From NCBI GenBank assembly GCA_902776365.1, contig CACYPU010000002.1, positions 195,180-259,179 of the forward strand: DNA of 64,000 nt, written 5' to 3'. Positions 1-6,744 of the stretch are shown one piece after another. A program made the position numbers and the translations under genes. Every line of letters begins with the position of its first letter. The stretch's first letter is position 1. A model generated the notes under the pieces. That model was not told where the DNA came from. It saw only the letters and a list, made by a program, of their open reading frames with translations, and did no database searches. This stretch comes from an uncultured Bacteroidota bacterium (GTDB lineage: Bacteria; Bacteroidota; Bacteroidia; Bacteroidales; P3).

Positions 1-2
1 TA

Positions 3-530
3 AAAAAGGTGGCAGCATTCAAGGAGAAGCCTGATTTTGAGACGGCTGAGAAATATCTCAAGGCTGGCAACTATCTGTGGAATGCCGGCATTTTCGTGTG
101 GAACGTCCGCACCATCACGGAGGCTATCAAGACCTATAAGCCCAACATTGCCAGCGATATGGAACGTATGCAGACGGATGCCGACGTGCAAACCATCTTC
201 CCGCAGTGCGAGAAGATAAGCATCGACTATGCCGTCATGGAGCCCGCTGCAGCTGACGGCAAGGTGTACACGCACCCTGCTGACTTCGGATGGAGCGACC
301 TTGGCAACTGGGCGTCGCTGCACGACAAACTGCAGAAGGACAGCGCGAACAATGGCGCTGTGGGCAAGGTCCACCTCTACGAATGTTCGAACTGTGTGGT
401 GCATGCCGAAGAGGCAGGAAAGGTTGTCCTACAGGGACTTGACGGCTATATCGTCTCTGCTAAGGGCGACCGTCTGCTGGTCTGCAAACGCAGTGAAGAA
501 CAGCGCATCAAAGAGTTCTCTCAGCAGTAG
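3..530 (+). CDS. manC: Mannose-1-phosphate guanylyltransferase, C-terminal part (5' truncated)
   Basis: This is the last ~175 residues of a GDP-mannose pyrophosphorylase, which makes GDP-mannose from mannose-1-phosphate and GTP for surface glycans. The frame is open to the window edge, so the start lies outside; the GTG at position 9 is internal. Family landmarks are NYLWNAGIFVWNV, SIDYAVME, and the GWSDLGNWASL motif followed by the beta-helix-like end (GYIVSAKGDRLLVCKR). No phosphomannose-isomerase domain follows, so it is the short, single-domain form. Its 3' end overlaps the convergent small membrane protein gene by 23 nt. Confidence 0.9.
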   Translation, partial: KKVAAFKEKPDFETAEKYLKAGNYLWNAGIFVWNVRTITEAIKTYKPNIASDMERMQTDADVQTIFPQCEKISIDYAVMEPAAADGKVYTHPADFGWSDLGNWASLHDKLQKDSANNGAVGKVHLYECSNCVVHAEEAGKVVLQGLDGYIVSAKGDRLLVCKRSEEQRIKEFSQQ

Positions 531-696
531 TCTTCCCGCAGGTGCAGTTGGCGCAGCGGCCGGTCTTGGGGTCGCGGTTGGCGCAGGGACGCTTGAATTC
601 TTTCTCCTTTTTCAGGAGCATCTTCAGGCTGAGGGCAGCCATCATCAGGGCAAAGACCCCGACGGCGATGGCAAGTACGATGAGTATTGTTTTCAT
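508..696 (-). CDS. Small single-pass membrane protein with Cys-rich tail
   Basis: A 62-residue protein: one N-terminal transmembrane helix (about residues 3-28), a basic stretch (LKKEKEFKR), then a tail with four cysteines (RPCANRDPKTGRCANCTCGK). The cysteine spacing suggests a metal site or disulfides on the far side of the membrane, but no cofactor can be assigned. It recalls in plan the small Cys-tailed NqrM-type maturation proteins, without convincing identity. Its ATG directly abuts the stop codon of the upstream S41-type gene, so the two are probably co-transcribed. Function unknown. Confidence 0.6.
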   Translation of the reverse strand: MKTILIVLAIAVGVFALMMAALSLKMLLKKEKEFKRPCANRDPKTGRCANCTCGKTTAERTL

Positions 697-2010
697 TTAG
701 TGGTTCTTGATATAGTTGAGGGCTGCGTCGAGCTGGGGTTTAAAACTGTGGGCGGGGTCGTCCTTGCGGAGCACCTGCTCGTCGGGGACGAGGCCTTCGC
801 CCTCGCGCACCTTGCCGCCCATGAGGGCTTCGAAAGTGGAGGTGTAGACGTAGTGGTTGTAGGCGGAGCTGTTGCCGAAGGGGCCGCCGTAGTTGAGGTC
901 GACGGCGTCGTTCTGCAGCGGGCCGGTGCCGCCGTAGGTGCGCTCGCCGATGATGTGGGCGGTGGGGAAGACGTCGCGGATGACCATAGGCTCTATCTCG
1001 GCCATACTCACCGAGTTGACGTCGACCAGCACCACATAGGGGATGTTCTCGGCGGTGATGTCGCGGTGGTAGTTGGGGTTGGGGTTCTGGTAGTAGGGGC
1101 ACCAGGCGGAGTATTCGAGGCGGCCGGGGCCTTCCTTGTAGCGGGTCGCAAAGATTTCGATGCGTTGGTTGATGAAGGAGCCTATGAGGTAGTCGAGGTC
1201 GTCCTGATAGCCGCCGCCATTGGAGCGAGTGTCGAGGATGAAGCCTGCCAGCTGGTTGCGGGGAGTGGTGCAGATGGCTGTGAGCCAGCGGTCGATGGCG
1301 TTGTATGAGGGAGTACCCGCCATGTCGCGCATCACGGGGGTGAGGGCGGCGTTGGTGGTCCAGAGGTAGGGCACCTGACGGCCGTCGGCGAGGGTGAAGA
1401 GGCAGTAGTGGTAGTAGACCGTGGTGCCGAACTCGGGGATGTAGGCAGTGCCACTGCAGGTGTCGGCAACGGTGTATTGGCTTGTGATGCCGGCGAGGAA
1501 GGCCTTGAGGGCTGTCTGTGCGTCGCCTCGACCTTCGATGTAGTAGTTGCGGTCCTCAACCTCGAGGAGACCCGGACGGATGGTGAGGTAGGGGGTGATG
1601 TCGCCTGGGGCGGGGTGGAGGTTTTTGACGCGGAAGAGCATGTGGTGGTCGCGCATTTTGCCTACCAGACCTAGGTAGAGCTCCTCCAGTTCGGCGGTGC
1701 GCACATAGCCGCTGTCCTGATACTTGCTGTCGAGGGCCTCGAAACGAGGCAGATAGCGGTCGTAGGCGGCGTCCCAGTCGACGGTGTCGACATCCCAGAA
1801 GACATAGCCTGTGCTCATCACCTTCCAGAGGTACTGGAACTGCTCGGTGTAGTTGCTGTAGGCCAGCTTGCTGTTCTCGCCGGGGTAGGGGATGTAGTCG
1901 GCCTCCTTGCGGCAGCTGATGGCTAGAAGGGACAGCAAGAGGAGGAGTGCAAGGGAGTGCAAGGGAGTGCAGGGGAGTGCAGGGACAAATGTATGTTTTT
2001 CGTGTTTCAT
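697..2010 (-). CDS. S41-family peptidase-like lipoprotein
   Basis: A 437-residue lipoprotein with a lipobox ending at Cys33 (SLLAISC). The C-terminal half carries the S41/tail-specific-protease core: a strand with DTRSNGGGY near residue 260 and the nucleophile region NSVSMAE near 332-338, with Ser335 the likely catalytic serine. The segment IGERTYGGTG lies where Ser-Lys type enzymes usually have GKxxxGKG, so the general base may differ or be missing. It is probably periplasmic or outer-membrane anchored; its substrate is unknown. The n-region of the signal peptide is encoded by a 10-bp tandem repeat. It lies 12 nt downstream of the barrel gene, in the same orientation. Confidence 0.75.
   Translation of the reverse strand: MKHEKHTFVPALPCTPLHSLALLLLLSLLAISCRKEADYIPYPGENSKLAYSNYTEQFQYLWKVMSTGYVFWDVDTVDWDAAYDRYLPRFEALDSKYQDSGYVRTAELEELYLGLVGKMRDHHMLFRVKNLHPAPGDITPYLTIRPGLLEVEDRNYYIEGRGDAQTALKAFLAGITSQYTVADTCSGTAYIPEFGTTVYYHYCLFTLADGRQVPYLWTTNAALTPVMRDMAGTPSYNAIDRWLTAICTTPRNQLAGFILDTRSNGGGYQDDLDYLIGSFINQRIEIFATRYKEGPGRLEYSAWCPYYQNPNPNYHRDITAENIPYVVLVDVNSVSMAEIEPMVIRDVFPTAHIIGERTYGGTGPLQNDAVDLNYGGPFGNSSAYNHYVYTSTFEALMGGKVREGEGLVPDEQVLRKDDPAHSFKPQLDAALNYIKNH
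1941..1991 (-). repeat. 10-bp tandem repeat in a lipoprotein signal peptide
   Basis: On the plus strand the unit AAGGGAGTGC occurs about four times with small changes, followed by GGACAAATG. It encodes residues ~7-22 of the S41-type lipoprotein. A homologous array with the same GGACAAATG boundary lies at 28151-28203 in another lipoprotein, but there it is read in a different frame. Confidence 0.85.
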
Positions 2011-2022
2011 AATGATTATTCT

Positions 2023-2715
2023 TTATAGTTTATAGTTGAGGTTTAGGTTGATGGACAGGGTGTTGAGGTAGCGGGGGTCGGTGAGGGAGGGGGTGCTTTG
2101 GTGGTGTGAGGTGAGGTCGTAGTAGTAGAGGGCGTCGAGGCCCACTTCCCAGCGACTGCCGATGGGGTAGGTGAGGCCGATGCCAAGGACGAGGCCGGCA
2201 TTGAGGCGGTTGTCCTCGTCGGTGAAGTCGCGTGTCTCGTCGAAGGGCTCGAAATAGACGTAGTAGTCTGTCATCCAGTAGGTAGTGCCTTGGCGGTGCT
2301 CGCTGAGCCAGTAGCCCGCATAGCCTCCGGCGAGCAAGTGGCCGCGGAGTTGGGGTCCACCGAAGGAGAAGTCGGCCAGCACGGGGAGCATGAGGTAGGA
2401 GTTGAGGTGCTCGGTGTAGACGGGGTCGAGGTAGTTGAGGTTGCGGTCCATGCGGTGCGAGCGCTGCATGAAGCTGAGGTTGGCGCGGAGGGCCATCCAC
2501 GAGTTGACGGTATAGCGGCCCTGGAGGCCGAATTCCATTCCGCCGAGGGCGGAGTAGGCCTCATCCATGCGGCCGCCGTCGTAGCGGCTGATGGTGGAGG
2601 ATGTCCAGCCGCCCCGCAGGCCGATGGCCCATGGCGACGAGGGTTCAGTGTTTTCCTGTGCCTGTGCGCCGAATACGGCCAGCATAAAGGCGATGGAGAT
2701 GATGATGCGTTTCAT
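2023..2715 (-). CDS. Outer-membrane beta-barrel protein (OmpX/porin-like)
   Basis: About 230 residues: a Sec signal peptide (MKRIIISIAFMLAVFGAQA) then alternating amphipathic strands with many Tyr/Trp/Gly, ending in NLNLNYKL as expected for a barrel. The ATG at 2715 is preferred to the upstream in-frame ATG because it gives a clean signal peptide and leaves a TAnnTTTG promoter about 100 nt upstream. It belongs to the general Bacteroidota outer-membrane barrel class; ligand and role are unknown. The downstream S41-type lipoprotein gene probably shares its transcript. Its leader contains the left copy of the 23-bp repeat that may bound the neighbouring island. Confidence 0.75.
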   Translation of the reverse strand: MKRIIISIAFMLAVFGAQAQENTEPSSPWAIGLRGGWTSSTISRYDGGRMDEAYSALGGMEFGLQGRYTVNSWMALRANLSFMQRSHRMDRNLNYLDPVYTEHLNSYLMLPVLADFSFGGPQLRGHLLAGGYAGYWLSEHRQGTTYWMTDYYVYFEPFDETRDFTDEDNRLNAGLVLGIGLTYPIGSRWEVGLDALYYYDLTSHHQSTPSLTDPRYLNTLSINLNLNYKL

Positions 2716-2760
2716 AGTTTTTACGTTTGTTTTTCTCCTTTGGATTCGTTTTTTAATACT

Positions 2761-2783
2761 CACTCGGTTACATCTCGGTTGCA
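2761..2783. repeat. Left copy of a 23-bp att-like direct repeat
   Basis: CACTCGGTTACATCTCGGTTGCA (written as CACTCGGTTACATC plus TCGGTTGCA) matches 6513-6535 at 21 of 23 positions. Each copy contains two CGGTTRCA half-sites separated by TCT. It lies about 55 bp beyond the stop codon of the recombinase remnant, a usual place for an attachment site. Confidence 0.5.
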
Positions 2784-2817
2784 GTTTCTGACCTTTGTAA
2801 GTATCAAAATTCAAGTG

Positions 2818-2825
2818 CAAAGATA
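2818..2825 (-). promoter_or_regulatory. -7 promoter element for the barrel/S41 transcription unit
   Basis: TATCTTTG on the minus strand matches the Bacteroidota TAnnTTTG -7 element. A clear -33 TTTG is not evident. It lies just downstream of the recombinase remnant's stop codon, so the promoter may derive from the island edge. Confidence 0.55.
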
Positions 2826-2836
2826 CAATTTTTTTT

Positions 2837-2992
2837 TCATTTGGGAGATTTTTTTTCTTTCTCGAACAAATCAGCGTATTTGGCCATGTTCTCCTTCCTC
2901 AATTCGTCCACGATTGCGACGTAGGGTTTCATGGCCGTGAAGTCGCTGTGGCCAGTCCATTTCATAATCACTTCCGCAGGGATGCCCAGCCG
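2837..2992 (-). pseudogene. C-terminal remnant of a tyrosine recombinase/integrase
   Basis: A 51-codon fragment reads in frame RLGIPAEVIMKWTGHSD, then MKPYVAIVDELRKENMAKYA, and a stop. This is the end of a Bacteroidota phage-type integrase, including the GHS motif and the candidate catalytic tyrosine (KPYVAI). Immediately upstream is an in-frame TGA at 2993-2995, and no other integrase-like sequence can be read in one frame, so the gene is truncated and inactive. It indicates that a mobile element once inserted here. Confidence 0.75.
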
Positions 2993-3087
2993 TCACCACA
3001 CACTGCGCTCGCCGTACTTTCGTCGTGAACTCTCTCCGTCTAGCACACATTATGGGTGCTGGCGAAGGAAATCTATTGCTTGCTGTA

Positions 3088-3924
3088 TCATAGTTGGTTG
3101 AGAATAACAGATATGTCTTCGGTGAAAGAGAGGAAGCGCGGGAGGTCTTGGAGGTACGGCTCGGGATTGTCTCGGTTGAAGCGGACGAGGGTGGTCTTTG
3201 GGTAGCGCTGCGCCATCTGCTCGAAGGGGAGGCGGATGATGCCGGGAGTGTTGTAGCCGATGCCAAATTCTAGCAGCAGGAGGTTTCCTTGCGAGGCTTC
3301 TTGCACGAAGTCGGTGTAGCGTTTTGCCTGCCGGTGCCAGTGCTCGTCCTCGACGAAGGTGTCGTCCACGCGCAGGTTCATGGCTGTTGGGCGGCCGTCC
3401 TCGGTCCGGGGAATCATGTTGGTGGGGATGCGGCAGTCGTCGATGAGCGGCAACGCCAGCTCTACCCAGCGGCGGTTGCTCCATGTGATTTTGGGGTCGC
3501 CATTGGCGGGCTGGAAACGGCCGTAGTCGCCCTGCGTGGCGAAGATGTTCTTCTTGTCGAAACCCGCCAGTTCGAACTGCGCGTCGACATTGGTGGTTAC
3601 GATGAAGGCCTTGGGGAAGAGGCGTTGCAACTGCCTATAGAGCGGCAGCGCCCCTGTGCGGTAGCGGCAGAACCAGATATGCTTTGCCCAGCAGGCCCAG
3701 TACTCCTCGGGAGTTTCGAAGGGGTGGAAACTGGAGGAGTAGAGGTCGGTGATGCCGTAGCGTTCAATCCATGGGGCGAACTCGCGGCGGAAATCCTCGC
3801 CGGCGTAATCCAACCCTGCGGCGGTCGAGAGGCCGCTGCCCGCGCCGATGATGATGTGGTCGGCATGTTTTATAGCTTGACGCAATGTCTCAATTCTCTC
3901 CAAGTAGCTCACGGAAGATGTCAT
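3088..3924 (-). CDS. Class M sirtuin (SirTM), probable protein ADP-ribosyltransferase
   Basis: A 278-residue Sir2-fold protein. The NAD-binding loop is GAGSGLSTAAG (27-37), without the canonical GIPDFR. The TQN-type motif is TTNVD (110-114), and the usual catalytic His-Gly is replaced by QGDYG (131-135). No CxxC zinc pairs are seen; a second signature, FGIGYNTPGII, lies at 220-230. These are the marks of SirTM enzymes, of which characterised members mono-ADP-ribosylate proteins instead of deacetylating them and are encoded beside macrodomain hydrolases. Here the macrodomain gene is immediately upstream and overlaps by 35 nt. The usual partners of the staphylococcal/streptococcal system (lipoylated GcvH-like protein, lipoate ligase) are not nearby, so the target is unknown. 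Confidence 0.88.
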   Translation of the reverse strand: MTSSVSYLERIETLRQAIKHADHIIIGAGSGLSTAAGLDYAGEDFRREFAPWIERYGITDLYSSSFHPFETPEEYWACWAKHIWFCRYRTGALPLYRQLQRLFPKAFIVTTNVDAQFELAGFDKKNIFATQGDYGRFQPANGDPKITWSNRRWVELALPLIDDCRIPTNMIPRTEDGRPTAMNLRVDDTFVEDEHWHRQAKRYTDFVQEASQGNLLLLEFGIGYNTPGIIRLPFEQMAQRYPKTTLVRFNRDNPEPYLQDLPRFLSFTEDISVILNQL

Positions 3925-4627
3925 AGTCGATGTCTTTGAAAACGTTGAAAAGTACCATGATTGATTGATTGCCTGATTGCTTGATTGTTTGAATGGCTAT
4001 CTCGGCGGCGCGGCGGTTGGGGAAGTGGAACTCGCCCGTGGAGATGCAGCAGAAGGCGATGCTGCGGCACCCTTTCTCCTTGGCCAAACGCAGACAGTTG
4101 TGGTAGCAGTCGGCCAGTTGCTGTTCCTGCTCAGGGGTCGGGCTGCCAGTGGCGATGATTGGTCCCACGGTATGGATGACGTACTTCGCCGGCAGGTTGT
4201 AGCCGGGCGTGATGATGGCGTCGCCCGTGGCAATCTCACCACCGCGCAGTATATTATTGCACTCTTGCCGTAGCTGCAACCCCGCTGCCGAGTGGATGGC
4301 GTTGTCAATGCAGGTGTGCAGCGGATGCCAGCATCCGAGCCCGTAACTGTTGGCGGCATTGACGATAGCGTCGACCTTCAGTCGCGTTATATCTCCTTTC
4401 CAAAGCATGCCGTCGGGTTCCACAACACCCTTGTCTTGCAGTTGCATTTGCAGTTCCGCATCCTGTGCCGTCAAGAATTCCTCGCTCAACGGCTGTGGCT
4501 CCCAGATATTCATCAACGCCCGTAGCAACAGTTGTTTCTCCTGCAGCGTCTCGGACATCTCGGTTTGCACTCCGTTCTGCTCCAGCAGGTAGCGGATACA
4601 GAAGTCTATGTTTTCAATCCTGTTCAT
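3890..4627 (-). CDS. Zinc-containing macrodomain ADP-ribosyl hydrolase
   Basis: A 245-residue protein: an N-terminal helical extension (1-70), then a macrodomain with WKGDIT (76-81), NAAN (90-93), and the insert GCWHPLHTCIDNAIH, whose Cys99, His104 and Cys106 match the zinc ligands of Zn-macro proteins. Such enzymes remove ADP-ribose from proteins modified by SirTM. The ATG at 4627 overlaps the HxlR stop by 14 nt, and its own 3' end overlaps the SirTM gene, so all three are probably translationally coupled. Residues ~214-223 (TIKQSGNQSI) between the last helix and strand are encoded by a 40-bp repeat element and look like an insertion. Confidence 0.88.
   Translation of the reverse strand: MNRIENIDFCIRYLLEQNGVQTEMSETLQEKQLLLRALMNIWEPQPLSEEFLTAQDAELQMQLQDKGVVEPDGMLWKGDITRLKVDAIVNAANSYGLGCWHPLHTCIDNAIHSAAGLQLRQECNNILRGGEIATGDAIITPGYNLPAKYVIHTVGPIIATGSPTPEQEQQLADCYHNCLRLAKEKGCRSIAFCCISTGEFHFPNRRAAEIAIQTIKQSGNQSIMVLFNVFKDIDYDIFRELLGEN
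3957..3996 (-). repeat. 40-bp element of five 8-bp units inside the macrodomain gene
   Basis: On the plus strand the five octamers are ATGATTGA, TTGATTGC, CTGATTGC, TTGATTGT and TTGAATGG. The same order of units occurs in nnrD (7193-7232). It is in frame and encodes a surface-loop-like segment. Confidence 0.85.
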
Positions 4628-4988
4628 GGTATTTCTCCCGGTCGGAGATGATGTCGTTGAGGTTTTGGTAGGCCCAGTCGAGGAGTTGCTGGAGGACGGG
4701 GAGGAATGAGCGACCACGGTCGGTAAGAGCGTACTCGACGCGTGGCGGCATCTCGGCATAGACGGTGCGTTGCACGAGGCCGTCGGCCTCCAAGCCGCGC
4801 AGGGTCTGTGTAAGCATCTTCTGCGAGCAGTCGGGGTTACGCTGCTCGATGTCGCGGAAACGCAAAGGGGTTTCGCTACCACCCAGCGTGTAGAGCACCG
4901 CCAGCGTCCACTTACCGCCGATGCGTGCCAGCACGTTGCGGATGGGGCACTCGGGGAAGAAAGGGTCTTGTATGAAGTCTTTGTTCAT
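4614..4988 (-). CDS. HxlR-family transcriptional regulator
   Basis: A 124-residue winged-helix protein of the HxlR/DUF24 family: PECPIRNVLARIGGKWTLAVL, RFRDIEQRNP, LTQTLRGLEADGLVQR and PPRVEYALTDRGR. Cys14 in PECPI occupies the conserved N-terminal cysteine position that acts as a redox or electrophile sensor in members such as HypR. It is the first gene of the operon with the zinc macrodomain and SirTM genes and probably controls it. The ATG at 4988 is chosen because the longer frame starts inside the promoter. Confidence 0.88.
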   Translation of the reverse strand: MNKDFIQDPFFPECPIRNVLARIGGKWTLAVLYTLGGSETPLRFRDIEQRNPDCSQKMLTQTLRGLEADGLVQRTVYAEMPPRVEYALTDRGRSFLPVLQQLLDWAYQNLNDIISDREKYHEQD

Positions 4989-5010
4989 AGTTACTCTCTT
5001 TTTGAAAGTG

Positions 5011-5018
5011 CAAAAGTA
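5011..5018 (-). promoter_or_regulatory. -7 promoter element of the HxlR-macro-SirTM operon
   Basis: TACTTTTG on the minus strand fits TAnnTTTG and lies 22 nt upstream of the hxlR start. The -33 element is not clear at the usual spacing, which would fit an activated or repressed promoter. Confidence 0.5.
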
Positions 5019-5090
5019 CGACTTTTTTCGCAAACGGGCGGACTTTTTTACTTAAGCCCGCCCATGAAGCATTATGATGTTGAAGAAAGT

Positions 5091-5966
5091 TTACTTATAG
5101 AGCGCTTCTGCCAGCGGGGCGATGTCGCCTGGCATATCGGGATAGGCTTTGGCGAGGGCATCAGCAAAGGTGGCGGCATCTTTGCACTCGGCGCGGAGCT
5201 GTTTGACCTTCTCAAGGTAGGCAATACGGGCCTCGACGGCAGCTTTCTCCACTAATCCGCCGTGGCCGCCGATGAAGTAGTGAGCGCCCGTGGCCAAGCT
5301 GGCCTTCGTGGTCTCCAACTCGGCATCGATAGCCGCTGCGCTACCCATTTGCAAGGGGCTCATGTGCATCTGATAGGGAGCCCAGTGGGTGTAGCACACC
5401 TGACCACCGATGAGAATCATAGCACCGGGGAAGTCGGAGGAAGCACCGCGGTCGAAGCGGAAGCTCACGCCGGCATACTGCTGGGTGCTGCCGAAAGGCA
5501 CTTCGGCGGCTTTCTGCGTGGGCAGGTCGACCATTGTCTCACCAAACTGCTCGGCGAAGCCTTTCATCATGCCGCCATAGATGGGACCTTCGATGAAGGC
5601 GGGCATACCTTCAGGCATCGTCAGGGGCAGAGTGTCGCTGCCGCCCAGGTGGTAGTCGGTGATGTCGGTCAGCACGGGCTTGCCGAGATCCTTGATATAC
5701 TCGCCAAACTCGGCGGCGTTGACCTTGAAGAGGGGGTATTCCATCACCACAAGGCCATCGTGGCCCTCGATGATGTAGCTGGCGTCGTACATGACGTCGT
5801 TCGAATTGTAGACATGCAGCTTGAATCCGTCAAGCTCGTAGGCCTGGAACTGGCCCACCATTTCTTTCTGTGTGCTCATAGCGGTATCGTTTTGGTTGTT
5901 ACTATTGTTTTTGCAGCCTGTGGCAAGGATGGCGACTGCGGCCATCATGAGGATTGTACGTTTCAT
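5091..5966 (-). CDS. Metallo-beta-lactamase-fold-like lipoprotein, metal site degenerate
   Basis: A 291-residue lipoprotein (lipobox AILATGC). Segments such as DASYIIEGHDGLVVMEYP, TDITDYHLGGSD, GQVCYTH and HYFIGGHGG follow the order of metallo-beta-lactamase-fold hydrolases, but the signature THxHxDHxGG reads ITDYHLGGSD. Most metal ligands are therefore missing, and catalysis of the usual kind is doubtful. The start at 5966 gives a clean lipoprotein signal, and a TAnnTTTG promoter lies 27 nt upstream. It lies within the possible island, upstream of and co-directional with the HxlR operon, but has its own promoter. Confidence 0.7.
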   Translation of the reverse strand: MKRTILMMAAVAILATGCKNNSNNQNDTAMSTQKEMVGQFQAYELDGFKLHVYNSNDVMYDASYIIEGHDGLVVMEYPLFKVNAAEFGEYIKDLGKPVLTDITDYHLGGSDTLPLTMPEGMPAFIEGPIYGGMMKGFAEQFGETMVDLPTQKAAEVPFGSTQQYAGVSFRFDRGASSDFPGAMILIGGQVCYTHWAPYQMHMSPLQMGSAAAIDAELETTKASLATGAHYFIGGHGGLVEKAAVEARIAYLEKVKQLRAECKDAATFADALAKAYPDMPGDIAPLAEALYK

Positions 5967-5992
5967 TGTGTTTTTTGTTTTGAATTCGGTTG

Positions 5993-6024
5993 CAAAAGTA
6001 CAATGGTTTTCAAAACCCCGCAAG
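5993..6024 (-). promoter_or_regulatory. Promoter of the MBL-like lipoprotein gene
   Basis: -7 element TACTTTTG at 5993-6000 on the minus strand, with TTG of a -33 element (CTTG) about 20 nt further upstream. Confidence 0.6.
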
Positions 6025-6512
6025 AGGGTACCCGGGCGTAAGCCACTAACCTTTAGGTAAGTAATATCGTAACCGCAAGAAACCATCCTGCGGAATTTAA
6101 CACACTTTAACACAAAGCTATCGGTCCAATCCTCGTTAGAACGGCCCGATGGCATAGCAGATTATAGTGTTTTTTATGTTGTTTGAAAATAGAGGTATGC
6201 CCCCTTGTACCGATTGAATTTATTTCGCTGGCTCCCATTTGCAGAGGACGAGCGACACGATGTTATCTGATTTAATATTTGTAAAATAACGAAGACATAT
6301 TGGTCTGGTAAAAGGAACCTTACTGAAAACAAAAGCCTCATTGCAGAAAGGGACTCTAATGTATTATTAAATGAAAAGAAAAGGATCAATCCCAACGAAG
6401 AGTTGAACTTTTACTTTGTGGATGCATGATTTGTAGATGGTTTTACTTTTTTGACAAATAAAAATGTAGCTTTGGTAATAAACTTAAGTTACTGATTCCT
6501 ATTATTATACAC
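6025..6512. other. Gene-free AT-rich stretch
   Basis: No coding sequence can be supported here. The composition is clearly more AT-rich than the flanks, especially after 6170. The longest open frame (minus strand, 6174-6395) has no start context, no promoter and no recognisable family. The stretch ends at the right 23-bp repeat and may be decayed island DNA. Confidence 0.5.
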
Positions 6513-6535
6513 CATTCGGTTGCATCTCGGTTGCA
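6513..6535. repeat. Right copy of the 23-bp att-like direct repeat
   Basis: CATTCGGTTGCATC plus TCGGTTGCA; 21 of 23 positions match 2761-2783. It lies just beyond the tRNA-Asn terminator and 36 bp from the tRNA 3' end. Confidence 0.5.
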
Positions 6536-6566
6536 AAAAAACGAAAGGCACTGATTATCAGTGCCT
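6535..6566 (-). terminator. Rho-independent terminator of tRNA-Asn
   Basis: On the minus strand GGCACTGA-taa-TCAGTGCC forms an 8-bp stem followed by TTTCGTTTTTTT. Confidence 0.8.
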
Positions 6567-6570
6567 CTTG

Positions 6571-6644
6571 CTCCCCCTGAAGGACTTGAACCTTCGACCC
6601 CCTGATTAACAGTCAGGTGCTCTAACCAACTGAGCTAAGGAGGA
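6571..6644 (-). tRNA. tRNA-Asn (GTT anticodon)
   Basis: A 74-nt cloverleaf: acceptor TCCTCCT pairs with AGGGGGA (one T-G pair), D arm GCTCAGTTGGTTAGAGC, anticodon arm CTGACTGTTAATCAG with anticodon GTT, T arm with GGTTCAAGTCC, discriminator G. CCA is not encoded. It has its own promoter and terminator, so it is a monocistronic unit. Confidence 0.96.
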
Positions 6645-6670
6645 ATCTTTTTTCTTCTCAAATGCGGGTG

Positions 6671-6702
6671 CAAAAGTACGAATTTTTCTGTTACCCACCA
6701 AA
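6671..6702 (-). promoter_or_regulatory. Promoter of tRNA-Asn
   Basis: On the minus strand TTTG, a 20-nt spacer, then TACTTTTG, placed about 27 nt before the tRNA 5' end. This is a full match to the Bacteroidota housekeeping promoter. Confidence 0.8.
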
Positions 6703-6744
6703 TTTTTTTTGAAATATTTTTTATTCTCCACGTTAACTATTTGT

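Noticed and set aside
2871-3266. 131-codon minus-strand frame over the integrase remnant
   Set aside because: Wrong frame: the recognisable integrase residues are in another frame that ends at 2837, and the rest overlaps the SirTM gene.
6174-6395. 73-codon minus-strand open frame in the AT-rich gap
   Set aside because: No promoter, no family, no conserved features; likely chance in AT-rich DNA.
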